Source of the DNA: Paucimonas lemoignei
Lineage (GTDB): Bacteria; Pseudomonadota; Gammaproteobacteria; Pseudomonadales; Pseudomonadaceae
Length of the DNA: 64,000 bases
Assembly (NCBI GenBank): GCA_900475325.1
Contig: LS483371.1
Location: 992,001 to 1,056,000 of the forward strand
Reading direction: 5' to 3'
Under the pieces are notes generated by a model. That model was not told where the DNA came from. It was given only the letters and a program-made list of their open reading frames with translations, and made no database searches. Shown here piece by piece: positions 26,180 to 35,224 of this stretch (its first letter is position 1; each line of letters opens with the position of its first letter). Both the position numbers and the translations under genes were made by a program.

Positions 26180-27355
26180 ATGAAAATCAAAGCGATTCGT
26201 ACCCGTGTCTTCGAATGGAAAGGCAAGGTCGTCCCCCCTCAAGCGCACTTCTGCACCAATGCCAGCGACATCCTTTTCGAACGTGGCGACGCCATGGGGT
26301 CGTTCCGTTTTCACGGCTGGCTGGTGGTGGAAATCGAAACCGATACCGGCCTGGTCGGCATCGGTAACTGCGCCCTTGCACCGCGTGTGGCCAAGGAAAT
26401 CATCGACACTTACCTGGCCCCCATCGCCATCGGCGAAGACCCGTTCGACAACGAATACATCTGGCAGAAAATGTATCGCCAAAGCCACGCCTGGGGCCGT
26501 AAAGGCATTGGCATGGCGGCCATCTCGGCCATTGACATCGCCATCTGGGACATCATGGGCAAGGCCGTGAACAAGCCGGTCTTCAAACTGCTAGGCGGCC
26601 GGACCAAGGAAAAGATCTGGACCTACGCCTCCAAACTGTACGCCAACGACAACCTGGATCTGTTCCTCGAGGAAGCCCAGGGCTATCTGAACCAAGGCTT
26701 CACGGCGTTGAAAATGCGCTTCGGTTATGGCCCCAAAGACGGCCCTGCGGGCATGCGTCGCAACATCGAGCAAGTGCGTGCGTTACGTGAATTGGCGGGT
26801 CCCGACGTGGACATCATGCTGGAGTGCTACATGGGCTGGACCCTGGAGTACGCCCGCCGCATGTTGCCGAAACTGGCTGAATTCGAACCGCGCTGGCTGG
26901 AAGAACCAGTGATTGCCGATGACATCGAAGGCTACATCGAGCTGAAAAAAATGAACATCATGCCGATCTCCGGCGGTGAGCACGAATTTACCTCTTATGG
27001 CTTCAAAGACCTGCTGGAACGCCGCGCGGTGGACGTGATCCAGTACGACACCAACCGCGTGGGCGGCATCACCGCTGCGCGCAAGATCAACGCCATGGCC
27101 GAAGCCTGGTCGGTGCCGGTCATCCCCCATGCCGGGCAGATGCACAACTACCACCTGACCATGTCCACCACCGCCTCGCCGATGGCCGAGTTCTTCCCGG
27201 TGTTCGACGTCGAAGTCGGCAACGAGCTGTTCTACTACGTGTTCAAGGGCGAGCCGCAGCCGGTCAATGGTTACATCCAGCTGGACGACAACAAACCGGG
27301 GCTTGGGCTGGAAATCTCAGACGAGTACCTGAGCGATTTCAACATCATTGAATGA
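26180..27355 (+). CDS. Enolase-superfamily acid-sugar dehydratase (rhamnonate-dehydratase-like)
   Basis: A 391-residue MR-subgroup protein with an N-terminal capping domain, then the barrel: strand 2 [11 protein letters not shown] (KxR in place of KxK), metal ligands in [19 protein letters not shown] and SGGEHEF, and the acid/base His in [12 protein letters not shown] paired with Asp of [11 protein letters not shown]. The pattern ECYMGW, GEH and PHAGQ resembles L-rhamnonate dehydratase (DCWMSQ, GEHH, PHGSS), with Glu in the first ligand position where Asp is usual. Expected reaction: removal of water from an aldonate or a tartrate-like acid to a 2-keto-3-deoxy acid. AAGGAA lies 7-8 bases before the ATG. 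Substrate not determined. Confidence 0.72.
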   Translation: MKIKAIRTRVFEWKGKVVPPQAHFCTNASDILFERGDAMGSFRFHGWLVVEIETDTGLVGIGNCALAPRVAKEIIDTYLAPIAIGEDPFDNEYIWQKMYRQSHAWGRKGIGMAAISAIDIAIWDIMGKAVNKPVFKLLGGRTKEKIWTYASKLYANDNLDLFLEEAQGYLNQGFTALKMRFGYGPKDGPAGMRRNIEQVRALRELAGPDVDIMLECYMGWTLEYARRMLPKLAEFEPRWLEEPVIADDIEGYIELKKMNIMPISGGEHEFTSYGFKDLLERRAVDVIQYDTNRVGGITAARKINAMAEAWSVPVIPHAGQMHNYHLTMSTTASPMAEFFPVFDVEVGNELFYYVFKGEPQPVNGYIQLDDNKPGLGLEISDEYLSDFNIIE

Positions 27356-27384
27356 TGTAAGAAGTTTCAGCGTAACGGCGAACC

Positions 27385-27477
27385 CTGTAGGAGCGGATTC
27401 ATCCGCGAGAGCGATATTTCAACTGACGAAGATGCTGTGAATGCACAGGCCCTTCGCGAATAAATTCGCTCCTACAG
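27385..27477. repeat. REPIN, divergent GTAGGAGCGGATTC type
   Basis: Inverted pair with arms CTGTAGGAGCGGATTCATCC (left) and TTCGCGAATAAATTCGCTCC (right, on the plus strand), so the arms have diverged. Lies in the 160-base gap between the dehydratase and the FAH-fold gene. Confidence 0.8.
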
Positions 27478-27515
27478 GTCCGCGTTCCAACATGGAAAAA
27501 TACTGGAGGCTGCTA

Positions 27516-28511
27516 ATGCGCCTTATCCAATTCGAACTCCCATCGGGTCAACGCCAGGTCGGCGTCGTAGACGGTGAGCGGGTTAATGTTGTACGTGAAA
27601 CCTCAAGCACCCGCGAGCTGGCCTTGACGGCGATTCGCGGCGGTAAAAGCCTCGCCGATGAAGTCGCCAGCCGTGGCACCGAGCTGGGGCCTGATTACGC
27701 TGCACTGCTGCAAAACCGTCAGATCTTGCCACCGCTGGACCACGAAGACCCGGCCCATTGCCTGATCAGCGGCACGGGGCTGACCCATCTGGGCAGCGCG
27801 TCGGCGCGGGACAAGATGCATCAGCACGACGGTCAGGTTGAAGCAGGCATGACCGACACCATGAAAATCTTCAAGTGGGGCATTGAAGGCGGTAAACCGG
27901 CGGCAGGCCAGGTCGGTGCTCAGCCAGAATGGTTCTACAAGGGCGATGGCAGCATCGTCGTGCGCCCAGGTGCTGACTTCCCGGTGCCGTCATTTGCCGA
28001 AGATGCGGGCGAAGAACCTGAGCTGACCGGCCTGTATGTGATTGGTGACGACGGCCAGCCGTATCGCCTCGGTTATGCCTTGGGCAACGAGTTTTCCGAT
28101 CACGTCATGGAGCGTCGCAATTACCTGTACCTGGCGCATTCCAAACTGCGTTACTGCGCCTATGGCCCTGAACTGCGAGTGGGCGAATTACCCCGGCACC
28201 TGTCCGGCATGAGTCGCGTGCTGCGCGATGGGCAAGTGCTGTGGGAGAAGGAATTTCTCAGCGGCGAGGACAACATGTGCCACAGCCTGGCGAACCTTGA
28301 ATACCACCACTTCAAGTACGCGCAGTTTCTGCGACCGGGGGATGTGCACATTCATTACTTCGGCACCGCGACATTGTCGTTTGCCGACGGCATCAAAGCC
28401 CGGCCCGGTGATCGCTTCCAGATCAGCCTGGATGCCTTTGGTGCGCCGCTGGAAAACGGCATCGGCGAAGGCCCGCAGGCGGTGGGGATTGGGCAGATAA
28501 AAGCGCTGTAA
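27516..28511 (+). CDS. AraD1/GguC-like FAH-superfamily enzyme
   Basis: A 331-residue protein starting MRLIQFELPSGQRQVGVV with the FAH-fold domain after about residue 75. Candidate metal ligands are the acidic EDAGEEPEL and the Asp of GNEFSDH. The long segment KIFKWGIEGGKPAAGQ and the C-terminal FGTATLSFADG match the GguC/AraD1 group known from rhizobial sugar-acid clusters. Members act on 2-keto-3-deoxy acids (hydratase, dehydratase or acylpyruvase-like). This fits the dehydratase upstream, whose product would be such an acid. I set the start at 27516, with GGAGG 7 bases before it, separated from the upstream gene by a REPIN. Confidence 0.72.
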   Translation: MRLIQFELPSGQRQVGVVDGERVNVVRETSSTRELALTAIRGGKSLADEVASRGTELGPDYAALLQNRQILPPLDHEDPAHCLISGTGLTHLGSASARDKMHQHDGQVEAGMTDTMKIFKWGIEGGKPAAGQVGAQPEWFYKGDGSIVVRPGADFPVPSFAEDAGEEPELTGLYVIGDDGQPYRLGYALGNEFSDHVMERRNYLYLAHSKLRYCAYGPELRVGELPRHLSGMSRVLRDGQVLWEKEFLSGEDNMCHSLANLEYHHFKYAQFLRPGDVHIHYFGTATLSFADGIKARPGDRFQISLDAFGAPLENGIGEGPQAVGIGQIKAL

Positions 28512-28532
28512 CCAGGGTTAGGTAAAACACTT

Positions 28533-28622
28533 GTGGGAGCGAATTCATTCGCGAAGAGGCCAGTACATTCGATAACTATTTATCGTCTGTTCTGCAGTAT
28601 TCGCGAATGAATTCGCTCCCAC
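28533..28622. repeat. REPIN, GTGGGAGCGAATTC type
   Basis: Inverted REP pair with intact arms, between the FAH-fold gene and the convergent trmA. Confidence 0.9.
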
Positions 28623-28646
28623 AGGGTATGTGTCCAGAGGACGGCT

Positions 28647-29738
28647 TTACCTTCTAACCAGCAACACCCCCGACTCCATATGGTGGGTATACGGGAACTG
28701 GTCAAACAGCGCGCAACGCTCCACCCGGTGGGTGTCGTTGAGTTGGGCGATGTTGGCGGCCAGGGTTTCCGGGTTGCAGGAGATGTACAGGATGCGTTCG
28801 AAGCGACGGGTCAGCTCGCAGGTGTCCGGGTCCATCCCGGCGCGGGGCGGGTCGACGAACACGCTGCCAAACTCGTAGCTCTTCAAATCCACGCCATGCA
28901 GGCGGCGGAACGGACGCACCTCGTTCAGGGCTTCGGTGAGTTCCTCGGCGGACAGACGCACCAGCGTCACGTTATCCACAGCGTTATCGGCCAGGTTGCT
29001 CAACGCGGCGTTGACCGACGTCTTGCTGATTTCAGTGGCCAACACTTTGCGCACGCGAGTCGCCAGCGGCAGGGTGAAGTTGCCGTTGCCGCAATACAAC
29101 TCCAGCAGATCGTCTTCACGATCGCCCAGCGCTGCATAAGCCCACTCAAGCATCTTCTGGTTCACCGTGCCGTTGGGCTGGGTGAACGCGCCTTCGGGCT
29201 GGCGATAGCTGAAGGTCCTGCCCGCCACGTCCAGCTCTTCGGTCACGTAATCGCGACCAATCACCAGACGCTGGCCCTTGGAGCGGCCAATCAGGCTGAC
29301 GCCCAGATCCGCGGCCAACTGCTCGGCTTCGGCCATCCATTCGTCATCCAGCGGGCGGTGATAACACATCGTGATCATCGCATCGCCCGCCAGGGTGGTC
29401 AGGAAGTCCACCTGGAACAGCTTGTGATTGAGCACCTTGCTGGCTTCCCAGCGATCACGCAGCACCGGCATCAAGGCGTTGATGCGCAGGCTGGCAATCG
29501 GCAGGCCGTCGAGCAGGATCGGGTTCTTGTTATCGCCGGGTGTGAACATCGCGTAGTGACGCTTCTGGTCTTCGCGCCACAGGCGGAACTCGGCGCGCAG
29601 CCGGTAGTTGGCCGTGGGCGAGTCGAAGATCTGCGGCTCGGGCGCGTCGAACGGCGCCAGAAGCTCACGCAGGCGCTCGGCTTTGGCGGCAAGCTGCGTG
29701 TCGTAGCTCGCCGGGTCGAAGGGGATACTTGCACTCAT
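28647..29738 (-). CDS. trmA: tRNA (uracil-5-)-methyltransferase TrmA
   Basis: This 363-residue protein has the RumA/TrmA fold: N-terminal segment, the SAM motif [25 protein letters not shown] and the catalytic Cys in [11 protein letters not shown] with the closing [17 protein letters not shown]. coli TrmA is 366 residues. It makes m5U54 (T54) in the T-loop of tRNAs. The start at 29738 overlaps the permease stop (ATGA), so expression is tied to the purine permease. No iron-sulphur Cys motif is present, which separates it from RlmD. Confidence 0.92.
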   Translation of the reverse strand: MSASIPFDPASYDTQLAAKAERLRELLAPFDAPEPQIFDSPTANYRLRAEFRLWREDQKRHYAMFTPGDNKNPILLDGLPIASLRINALMPVLRDRWEASKVLNHKLFQVDFLTTLAGDAMITMCYHRPLDDEWMAEAEQLAADLGVSLIGRSKGQRLVIGRDYVTEELDVAGRTFSYRQPEGAFTQPNGTVNQKMLEWAYAALGDREDDLLELYCGNGNFTLPLATRVRKVLATEISKTSVNAALSNLADNAVDNVTLVRLSAEELTEALNEVRPFRRLHGVDLKSYEFGSVFVDPPRAGMDPDTCELTRRFERILYISCNPETLAANIAQLNDTHRVERCALFDQFPYTHHMESGVLLVRR

Positions 29739-31030
29739 GCCGGAAACCAACCCAATTTAACAACGAACAGGATCGACAGGATCACCAGCGCAGGGTTCAG
29801 CTCGCGCCACTGGCCTGACAACAATTTGATGCCTGTCCAGGCGATGAAACCAAAGGCAATGCCGTTGGCGATGGAATAAGTGAACGGCATCGCCAGGGCG
29901 GTGATCACCACGGGTGCGGCAACCGACAGGTCATCCCAGTCGATTTCGGCCAGGCCGGAGGTCATCAGCACAGCCACGAACAGCAAGGCCGGAGCGGTGG
30001 CGAACGCCGGAACACTGCCCGCCAGCGGGGCAAAGAACAATGCCAGCAGGAACAGGATCGCGACCACGATGGCGGTCAGGCCGGTGCGGCCACCCGCGCT
30101 CACGCCCGCAGCGGACTCGATGTAGCTGGTGGTGGTCGACGTACCCAGCAGCGAACCGGCCATGGCCGCGGTGCTGTCGGCGATCAGTGCACGGCCCATC
30201 TTTGGCATGTGGCCGTTCTTGTCCATCAGCCCGGCGCGTTTAGCCACGCCGATCAGCGTGCCGGAGTTGTCGAACAGGTCGACGAACAGGAAGGCGAAGA
30301 TCACGCTGATCAGGCCGATATCAAAGGCGCCCTTGATATCCAGTTGCAGGAAGGTCGGGGCCAGAGATGGCGGCACGGACACGATGCCGCCGAATGGCGT
30401 GACGCCCAGCAGTATCGAAACGATGGTGACCGCCAGAATGCCGATCAGCACGGCGCCGCGGACCTTGAGTTTCTCCAGGGCCACAATCAGGAAGAAGCCC
30501 AGGGTGGCGAGCACCGGCGCGGGTTGCTTCAGATCCCCCATGCCGACCATCGTCGCCGGGTTGCTGACCACGATGCCCGCGTTATGCAGGGCGATCAGCG
30601 CCAGAAACAGGCCGATACCCGCAGCAATCGCCGAGCGCAGGGGGAGCGGAATGCTGTTGATGATCCATTCCCGGATGCGAAAGATCGACAGGATGAAAAA
30701 CATCACCGCCGACAGGAACACCGCGCCCAACGCGACCTGCCAGGTATGGCCCAAGTGCAGCACGACGGTGTAAGTGAAGAACGCATTCAGACCCATGCCC
30801 GGCGCCAGGGCAATCGGGTAGTTGGCAATGATGCCCATGGTCGCCGAGCCGATGGCGGCTGCCAGGCAGGTGGCGACGAACAGCGCGCCCTTGTCCATGC
30901 CGGTTTCGCCGAGGATGCTCGGGTTGACGAACAGAATGTAGGCCATCGCCAGAAAGGTCGTGACGCCCGCGAGAATCTCGGTGCGCACGTTGGTGTTGTG
31001 TGCCTTGAGTTGAAACAGCCGTTCCAGCAT
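29735..31030 (-). CDS. NCS2/AzgA-type purine permease
   Basis: A 431-residue inner-membrane transporter with about 12-14 hydrophobic segments. AzgA-type motifs: [26 protein letters not shown] at the N-terminus and [24 protein letters not shown] with the [24 protein letters not shown] region. Members take up adenine, guanine or hypoxanthine by proton symport. GGGGAG precedes the ATG at 31030; a longer upstream frame is not supported. The gene leads into trmA by a 4-base overlap, an unexpected pairing that I can see but not explain. Confidence 0.88.
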   Translation of the reverse strand: MLERLFQLKAHNTNVRTEILAGVTTFLAMAYILFVNPSILGETGMDKGALFVATCLAAAIGSATMGIIANYPIALAPGMGLNAFFTYTVVLHLGHTWQVALGAVFLSAVMFFILSIFRIREWIINSIPLPLRSAIAAGIGLFLALIALHNAGIVVSNPATMVGMGDLKQPAPVLATLGFFLIVALEKLKVRGAVLIGILAVTIVSILLGVTPFGGIVSVPPSLAPTFLQLDIKGAFDIGLISVIFAFLFVDLFDNSGTLIGVAKRAGLMDKNGHMPKMGRALIADSTAAMAGSLLGTSTTTSYIESAAGVSAGGRTGLTAIVVAILFLLALFFAPLAGSVPAFATAPALLFVAVLMTSGLAEIDWDDLSVAAPVVITALAMPFTYSIANGIAFGFIAWTGIKLLSGQWRELNPALVILSILFVVKLGWFPA

Positions 31031-31208
31031 GTCTGGCTCCCCGGTGACGCGCCTGCGCCGTGAATGAATCGACTCCAACAGCAAAGCACAGACTGCCAAA
31101 GCGGTCCGCGGATTTTGTGCCGGTCGGAAAAAGCCGCGCATGATACCAGCCGCGCGGGTTTATGACTGCTTGGCGATGAATGGTGTGCCAATGAAATGAA
31201 ATACCCCA

Positions 31209-31298
31209 GTGGGACCGGCTTCAGCCGGGAAGAGGCCCGCTAATCCATTGCAGATGCGTCGACAGAAACACAGCCTTCCCGGCTAAAGCCGGTCCCAC
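31209..31298. repeat. REPIN, GTGGGACCGGCTTCAGCC type
   Basis: Inverted REP pair in the 389-base divergent gap between the purine permease and the molybdenum dehydrogenase genes. The left arm has TTCAGCC, the right AAAGCC. I see no other feature in the gap apart from the two leaders. Confidence 0.9.
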
Positions 31299-31419
31299 AG
31301 AGTCTGTTACCGCCCGTTGAACACCCCATCAAAAACCCTGAACGATTGCCAAACCTCACAAGTCGTACCCCTTAAGACGCAGAAAACTGCGCTGTTTGAA
31401 TACCTACCGTGAGGTTCCC

Positions 31420-31941
31420 ATGAGTTCACCAACACCCCAGGATTTCGCTGGCCACGCGATTACCCTGACGCTCAATGGTCAGGCACGACAGCTCACTGTT
31501 CAGCCGTGGACCACATTACTCGACCTGCTGCGCGATCAGCTGGACCTGGTTGGCAGCAAGAAAGGCTGCGACCACGGCCAGTGCGGCGCCTGCACTGTCC
31601 TGCGTGATGGCAAACGCATCAATTCCTGCCTGACCCTGGCGATCATGTGCAATGGCGCCGAGCTGACCACCATCGAAGGCCTGGCTGACGGCGATCAGTT
31701 GCACCCCATGCAGCAGGCGTTCATCAAACACGATGCGTTTCAGTGCGGCTACTGCACGCCGGGGCAGATCTGCTCTGCTGTCGGGCTGGCCAACGAAGGC
31801 CGGGCCAGCAGCACCGCCGAGATCAAGGAACTGATGAGCGGTAACCTGTGCCGCTGCGGCGCGTACAGCAACATCGTCGCTGCTGTGGAAGAAGCGCTGC
31901 CAAATACGCCTCAGTTCGAAAAAGCAGGGGGCAGCCGATGA
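31420..31941 (+). CDS. paoA: Molybdenum aldehyde dehydrogenase, [2Fe-2S] subunit
   Basis: A 173-residue small subunit of the xanthine-oxidase family with two [2Fe-2S] sites: the plant-type CDHGQCGACTV..NSC and the C-terminal CGYCTPGQICSA..NLCRCGAYSN. No Tat signal (RR) is visible at the N-terminus, unlike periplasmic E. coli PaoA, so this enzyme is likely cytoplasmic. GAGG lies 5 bases before the ATG at 31420. It is coupled to paoB by a 4-base overlap. The enzyme class oxidises aldehydes to acids, passing electrons through FeS to FAD and an acceptor. Confidence 0.85.
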   Translation: MSSPTPQDFAGHAITLTLNGQARQLTVQPWTTLLDLLRDQLDLVGSKKGCDHGQCGACTVLRDGKRINSCLTLAIMCNGAELTTIEGLADGDQLHPMQQAFIKHDAFQCGYCTPGQICSAVGLANEGRASSTAEIKELMSGNLCRCGAYSNIVAAVEEALPNTPQFEKAGGSR

Positions 31942-32927
31942 ATCCGTTTACCTACAGCCGTCCCAACAGCGTGGGCGAGGCCGTTAACCTCAGCAGCGCC
32001 GCCACCCGGTTCATTGCTGGCGGCACCAACCTGCTCGACTTGATGAAAGAAAACATCACCCGGCCCGAGCACCTGATCGACATTACCGGTTTGCCGCTCA
32101 ATGAGGTGACTGAGACACCGGACGGCGGGCTGATGATTGGCGCGCTGGTGAGCAATGCCGACCTGGCCTGGCATCCGCTGATCGAAGAACGTTATCCACT
32201 GTTGTCTCAGGCCGTATTGGCTGGCGCCTCGCCGCAGCTGCGCAACATGGCGAGCACCGGCGGCAACCTGCTGCAGCGTACGCGTTGCTATTACTTCTAC
32301 GACTCGACGGTGCCGTGCAACAAGCGCGAACCCGGCAGTGGCTGCCCGGCGCGTGATGGCCTGAACAGGATCCACGCGATCCTCGGCGCCAGTGATGAAT
32401 GCGTCGCGACCCATCCATCTGACATGTGTGTGGCCTTGGCCGCTCTGGAAGCGGTGGTGCATGTCGAAGGTCGAGCCGGTTCGCGTCGTATCGAGTTTGC
32501 CGACTTTCATCGCCTCCCAGGGGATTCGCCGCAGCGCGATAATCAACTGGCCGACGACGAACTGATCACTGCCGTTGAGCTGCCCGCGCCAGGCTTTGCC
32601 GGGCAGGGCACGTACCTGAAGATTCGCGACCGTGCCTCCTACGCTTTTGCGTTGATCTCCGTGGCTGCGTCCCTGGAGCTTGATGGCGATGTCATCCGCG
32701 GTGCCCGTCTGGCGCTGGGTGGCGTGGCCCATAAACCATGGCGCGACAAAGCAGCCGAGAACGTGCTGATCGGCAAGCCAGTCTCACGGGACAGCTTCGC
32801 CGCTGCAGCCGATGCCCTGCTGGCCGATGCCGAGCCGCTTGAGCACAACGCATTCAAAGTCAAACTGGCTCGCCGGGCGATCATTCGCGCCCTGAGCGAT
32901 GCTGCTGTGGGAGGAAACGCCCGATGA
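31938..32927 (+). CDS. paoB: Molybdenum aldehyde dehydrogenase, FAD subunit
   Basis: The 329-residue FAD-binding subunit carries the pyrophosphate-binding loop FIAGGTNLLDLMKENI and the STGGNLLQRTRC motif. A cluster of cysteines (RTRCYYFYDSTVPCNKREPGSGCPA and DECVATHPSD) matches the extra [4Fe-4S] site of E. coli PaoB, as distinct from ordinary xanthine dehydrogenases. This supports the paoABC assignment. Both ends overlap neighbours by 4 bases. Confidence 0.85.
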   Translation: MNPFTYSRPNSVGEAVNLSSAATRFIAGGTNLLDLMKENITRPEHLIDITGLPLNEVTETPDGGLMIGALVSNADLAWHPLIEERYPLLSQAVLAGASPQLRNMASTGGNLLQRTRCYYFYDSTVPCNKREPGSGCPARDGLNRIHAILGASDECVATHPSDMCVALAALEAVVHVEGRAGSRRIEFADFHRLPGDSPQRDNQLADDELITAVELPAPGFAGQGTYLKIRDRASYAFALISVAASLELDGDVIRGARLALGGVAHKPWRDKAAENVLIGKPVSRDSFAAAADALLADAEPLEHNAFKVKLARRAIIRALSDAAVGGNAR

Positions 32928-35122
32928 ATACGCCCGTATCGCCAATCGGCCAGGCCCTGGACCGGGTCGACGGCAAGCTGAAAGTCACCGGTGGTGCCCG
33001 TTACGCCGGGGAATACCCGGAAACCGGCCTGCTGTACGGCAGCGTGGTGTCCAGCACCATCGCCCGCGGACGCGTGACCCACATCGACATCACCGAGGCG
33101 CTGCAGGTGCCGGGCGTGGTCATGGTGCTGGATCACAAGAACCGCCCGAAACTCGCCAGTTATGACGAAAGCTACGAAGACGCTGACTCGGCAGAGGGCT
33201 CGCCGTTTCGCCCGCTGTATAACGACAGAGTCCTGTACAGCGGCCAGCCGTTGGCGCTGGTCGTGGCCGAAACCCTGGAGCTGGCGCGGTACGCAGGCTC
33301 GCTGGTACGCATCGAATACCTGGTCGAAGGCCACGAAACCGATCTGCTGGCGTTGAGCGAGCAAAGCCACGCCGCACCTGCTGAATTGCCCAAGCCTCGC
33401 GGCAATTTCCAGGCCGAGTACGACGGGTCCGCGCTGCAGATCGATGCGCATTACAGCACCCCGATCGAGCATCACAACCCCATGGAGCCTCACGCTTCGA
33501 CAGTGTTGTACCAGGCCGACGGCAGCCTGCACATCCACGACAAGACCCAAGGCACGCAGAACTGTCAGGACTACCTGCACAAGGTGTTCAACATCGACAA
33601 GGAAAAGATCCGCGTGTTTGCGGCCTTCGTCGGTGGCGCGTTCGGCTCCGGCCTGCGACCGCAGTATCAGTTGCCACTGGCCGTGATGGCCGCACTGGAA
33701 CTCAAGCGCTCGGTTCGGGTGACGCTGACCCGGCAGCAGATGTTCACCTTTGGCTATCGCCCGCGCACCTTGCAGCACCTGCGTCTGGGCGCGACGGCCA
33801 ATGGTCGGTTGACGGCTGTGGCCCACGAAGCGATTGGCCAGACCTCGCGCTTTGAGGATTTCACCGAACACGTCGTTGAGTGGAGCGGCATGCTCTACAA
33901 GTGCGACAACGTGGAGCTGACCTACAAACTGGCGCCGCTGGACGTGCACACCCCGCTGGACATGCGTGCTCCCGGTGCCGCACTCGGGGTCATCGGCCTG
34001 GAGTGCGCCATGGATGAACTGGCCTGCGCGCTGGCCATCGATCCGGTGCAACTGCGTCTGACCAATTTCGCCGACCGCAACGGCAATGAAGACAAGCCTT
34101 ATTCCAGCAAAGAGCTGCGCGCCTGCTACGCCGAAGGTGCCGAGCGCTTTGGCTGGAGCCGACGCAATCCGGAACCGCGCAGCATGCGCGAAGGCCGACA
34201 GCTGGTCGGTTGGGGCATGGCCGGTGGGGTGTGGGAATCCATGCAGATGAAGGCCAGCGCCAAGGCCCACATCAATGCTCAAGGCAAACTGACCGTCAGC
34301 AGTGCTACCACTGATATCGGCACCGGCACTTACACGGTCATGACCCAGATTGCAGCGGCAGGGGCCGGTGTGTCGGTGGCCGATACCACTTTCCTGCTGG
34401 GCGATTCTTCACTGCCCACCGCGCCGCTTCAGGGTGGCTCGTTCACCGTGTCGTCAGTGGGGACGGCCGTCCAGCAGGCCAGCAAGGCATTGCGCCAGAA
34501 ACTGTTTGAAGTGGCGTGCCAGGTCGATCCGCAGTTTGCGTCAGCACGGGCCGATCAAATGACCGTCGCCGAGGGTTATCTCAATCTGGGCGATCATCGC
34601 CTGGCGTTGAGCGAAGTGCTGAGCGGCTTGCCTGAGGGTCTCGAAGTCCAGGTGGATGCCGAGCCGGATAAAAAGCGCGAAGGTTATGCCACGGCCACGC
34701 ATTCGGCGGTGTTTGTCGAAGTGCAGGTGGATGAGGACCTGGGCACTATTCGTGTGAGCCGTGTGGTCAGTGCGATTGCAGCCGGGCGTGTGGTCAACCC
34801 GAAAATGGCGCGCAGCCAGATCCTTGGCGGCGTGGTGTGGGGCATCGGCATGGCATTGCACGAGGAAACCCAGACCGACCACCAGCTGGGTCGCATCATG
34901 AACCACAGCCTGGCGGAGTATCACGTGCCCGTTCATGCGGATATCGGCGACATTGATGTGATTTTTGTCGAGGAAGAAGACAATATCGTCAATGCACTGG
35001 GCTCCAAGGGTGTTGGCGAGATTGGTATTGTCGGCGTCGCGGCAGCGGTGGCGAATGCGATCTACCACGCGACCGGCAAGCGCGTGCGGGACTTCCCGAT
35101 CACGCTGGATAAGGTGCTCTAA
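32924..35122 (+). CDS. paoC: Molybdenum aldehyde dehydrogenase, molybdopterin-binding subunit
   Basis: The 732-residue large subunit begins with the fold-typical GQALDRVDGKLKVTGGARYAGE and contains the Moco-binding motifs GGAFGSGL, MRAPGAALGV and the late GSKGVGEIGIVGVA with the base Glu. Length matches E. coli PaoC (732). It completes the paoABC operon. The specificity for aromatic or aliphatic aldehydes cannot be told. The PaoD-type maturation factor is not next to the operon. Substrate genes are not obvious nearby. Confidence 0.88.
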   Translation: MNTPVSPIGQALDRVDGKLKVTGGARYAGEYPETGLLYGSVVSSTIARGRVTHIDITEALQVPGVVMVLDHKNRPKLASYDESYEDADSAEGSPFRPLYNDRVLYSGQPLALVVAETLELARYAGSLVRIEYLVEGHETDLLALSEQSHAAPAELPKPRGNFQAEYDGSALQIDAHYSTPIEHHNPMEPHASTVLYQADGSLHIHDKTQGTQNCQDYLHKVFNIDKEKIRVFAAFVGGAFGSGLRPQYQLPLAVMAALELKRSVRVTLTRQQMFTFGYRPRTLQHLRLGATANGRLTAVAHEAIGQTSRFEDFTEHVVEWSGMLYKCDNVELTYKLAPLDVHTPLDMRAPGAALGVIGLECAMDELACALAIDPVQLRLTNFADRNGNEDKPYSSKELRACYAEGAERFGWSRRNPEPRSMREGRQLVGWGMAGGVWESMQMKASAKAHINAQGKLTVSSATTDIGTGTYTVMTQIAAAGAGVSVADTTFLLGDSSLPTAPLQGGSFTVSSVGTAVQQASKALRQKLFEVACQVDPQFASARADQMTVAEGYLNLGDHRLALSEVLSGLPEGLEVQVDAEPDKKREGYATATHSAVFVEVQVDEDLGTIRVSRVVSAIAAGRVVNPKMARSQILGGVVWGIGMALHEETQTDHQLGRIMNHSLAEYHVPVHADIGDIDVIFVEEEDNIVNALGSKGVGEIGIVGVAAAVANAIYHATGKRVRDFPITLDKVL

Positions 35123-35138
35123 GCCCAAAACGGGACCT

Positions 35139-35209
35139 GTAGGAGCTGCCGAAGGCTGCGAAAGCGGAGTGTCAGACACAACGCGTTCGCAGCCTTCGGC
35201 AGCTCCTAC
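35139..35209. repeat. REP pair, GTAGGAGCTGCCGAAGGC type
   Basis: Inverted REPs with outer ends GTAGGAGCTGCCGAAGGC and its complement, directly after paoC and before the convergent MFS gene. Confidence 0.9.
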
Positions 35210-35224
35210 AGGGGGGCAGGCTTC

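Noticed and set aside
26180..27355. Naming the dehydratase rhmD
   Set aside because: Resemblance to rhamnonate dehydratase is limited and an active-site ligand differs; substrate not shown.
32639..34282. A 547-codon open frame on the minus strand
   Set aside because: It runs antisense to paoB and paoC, which have clear family motifs and operon spacing.
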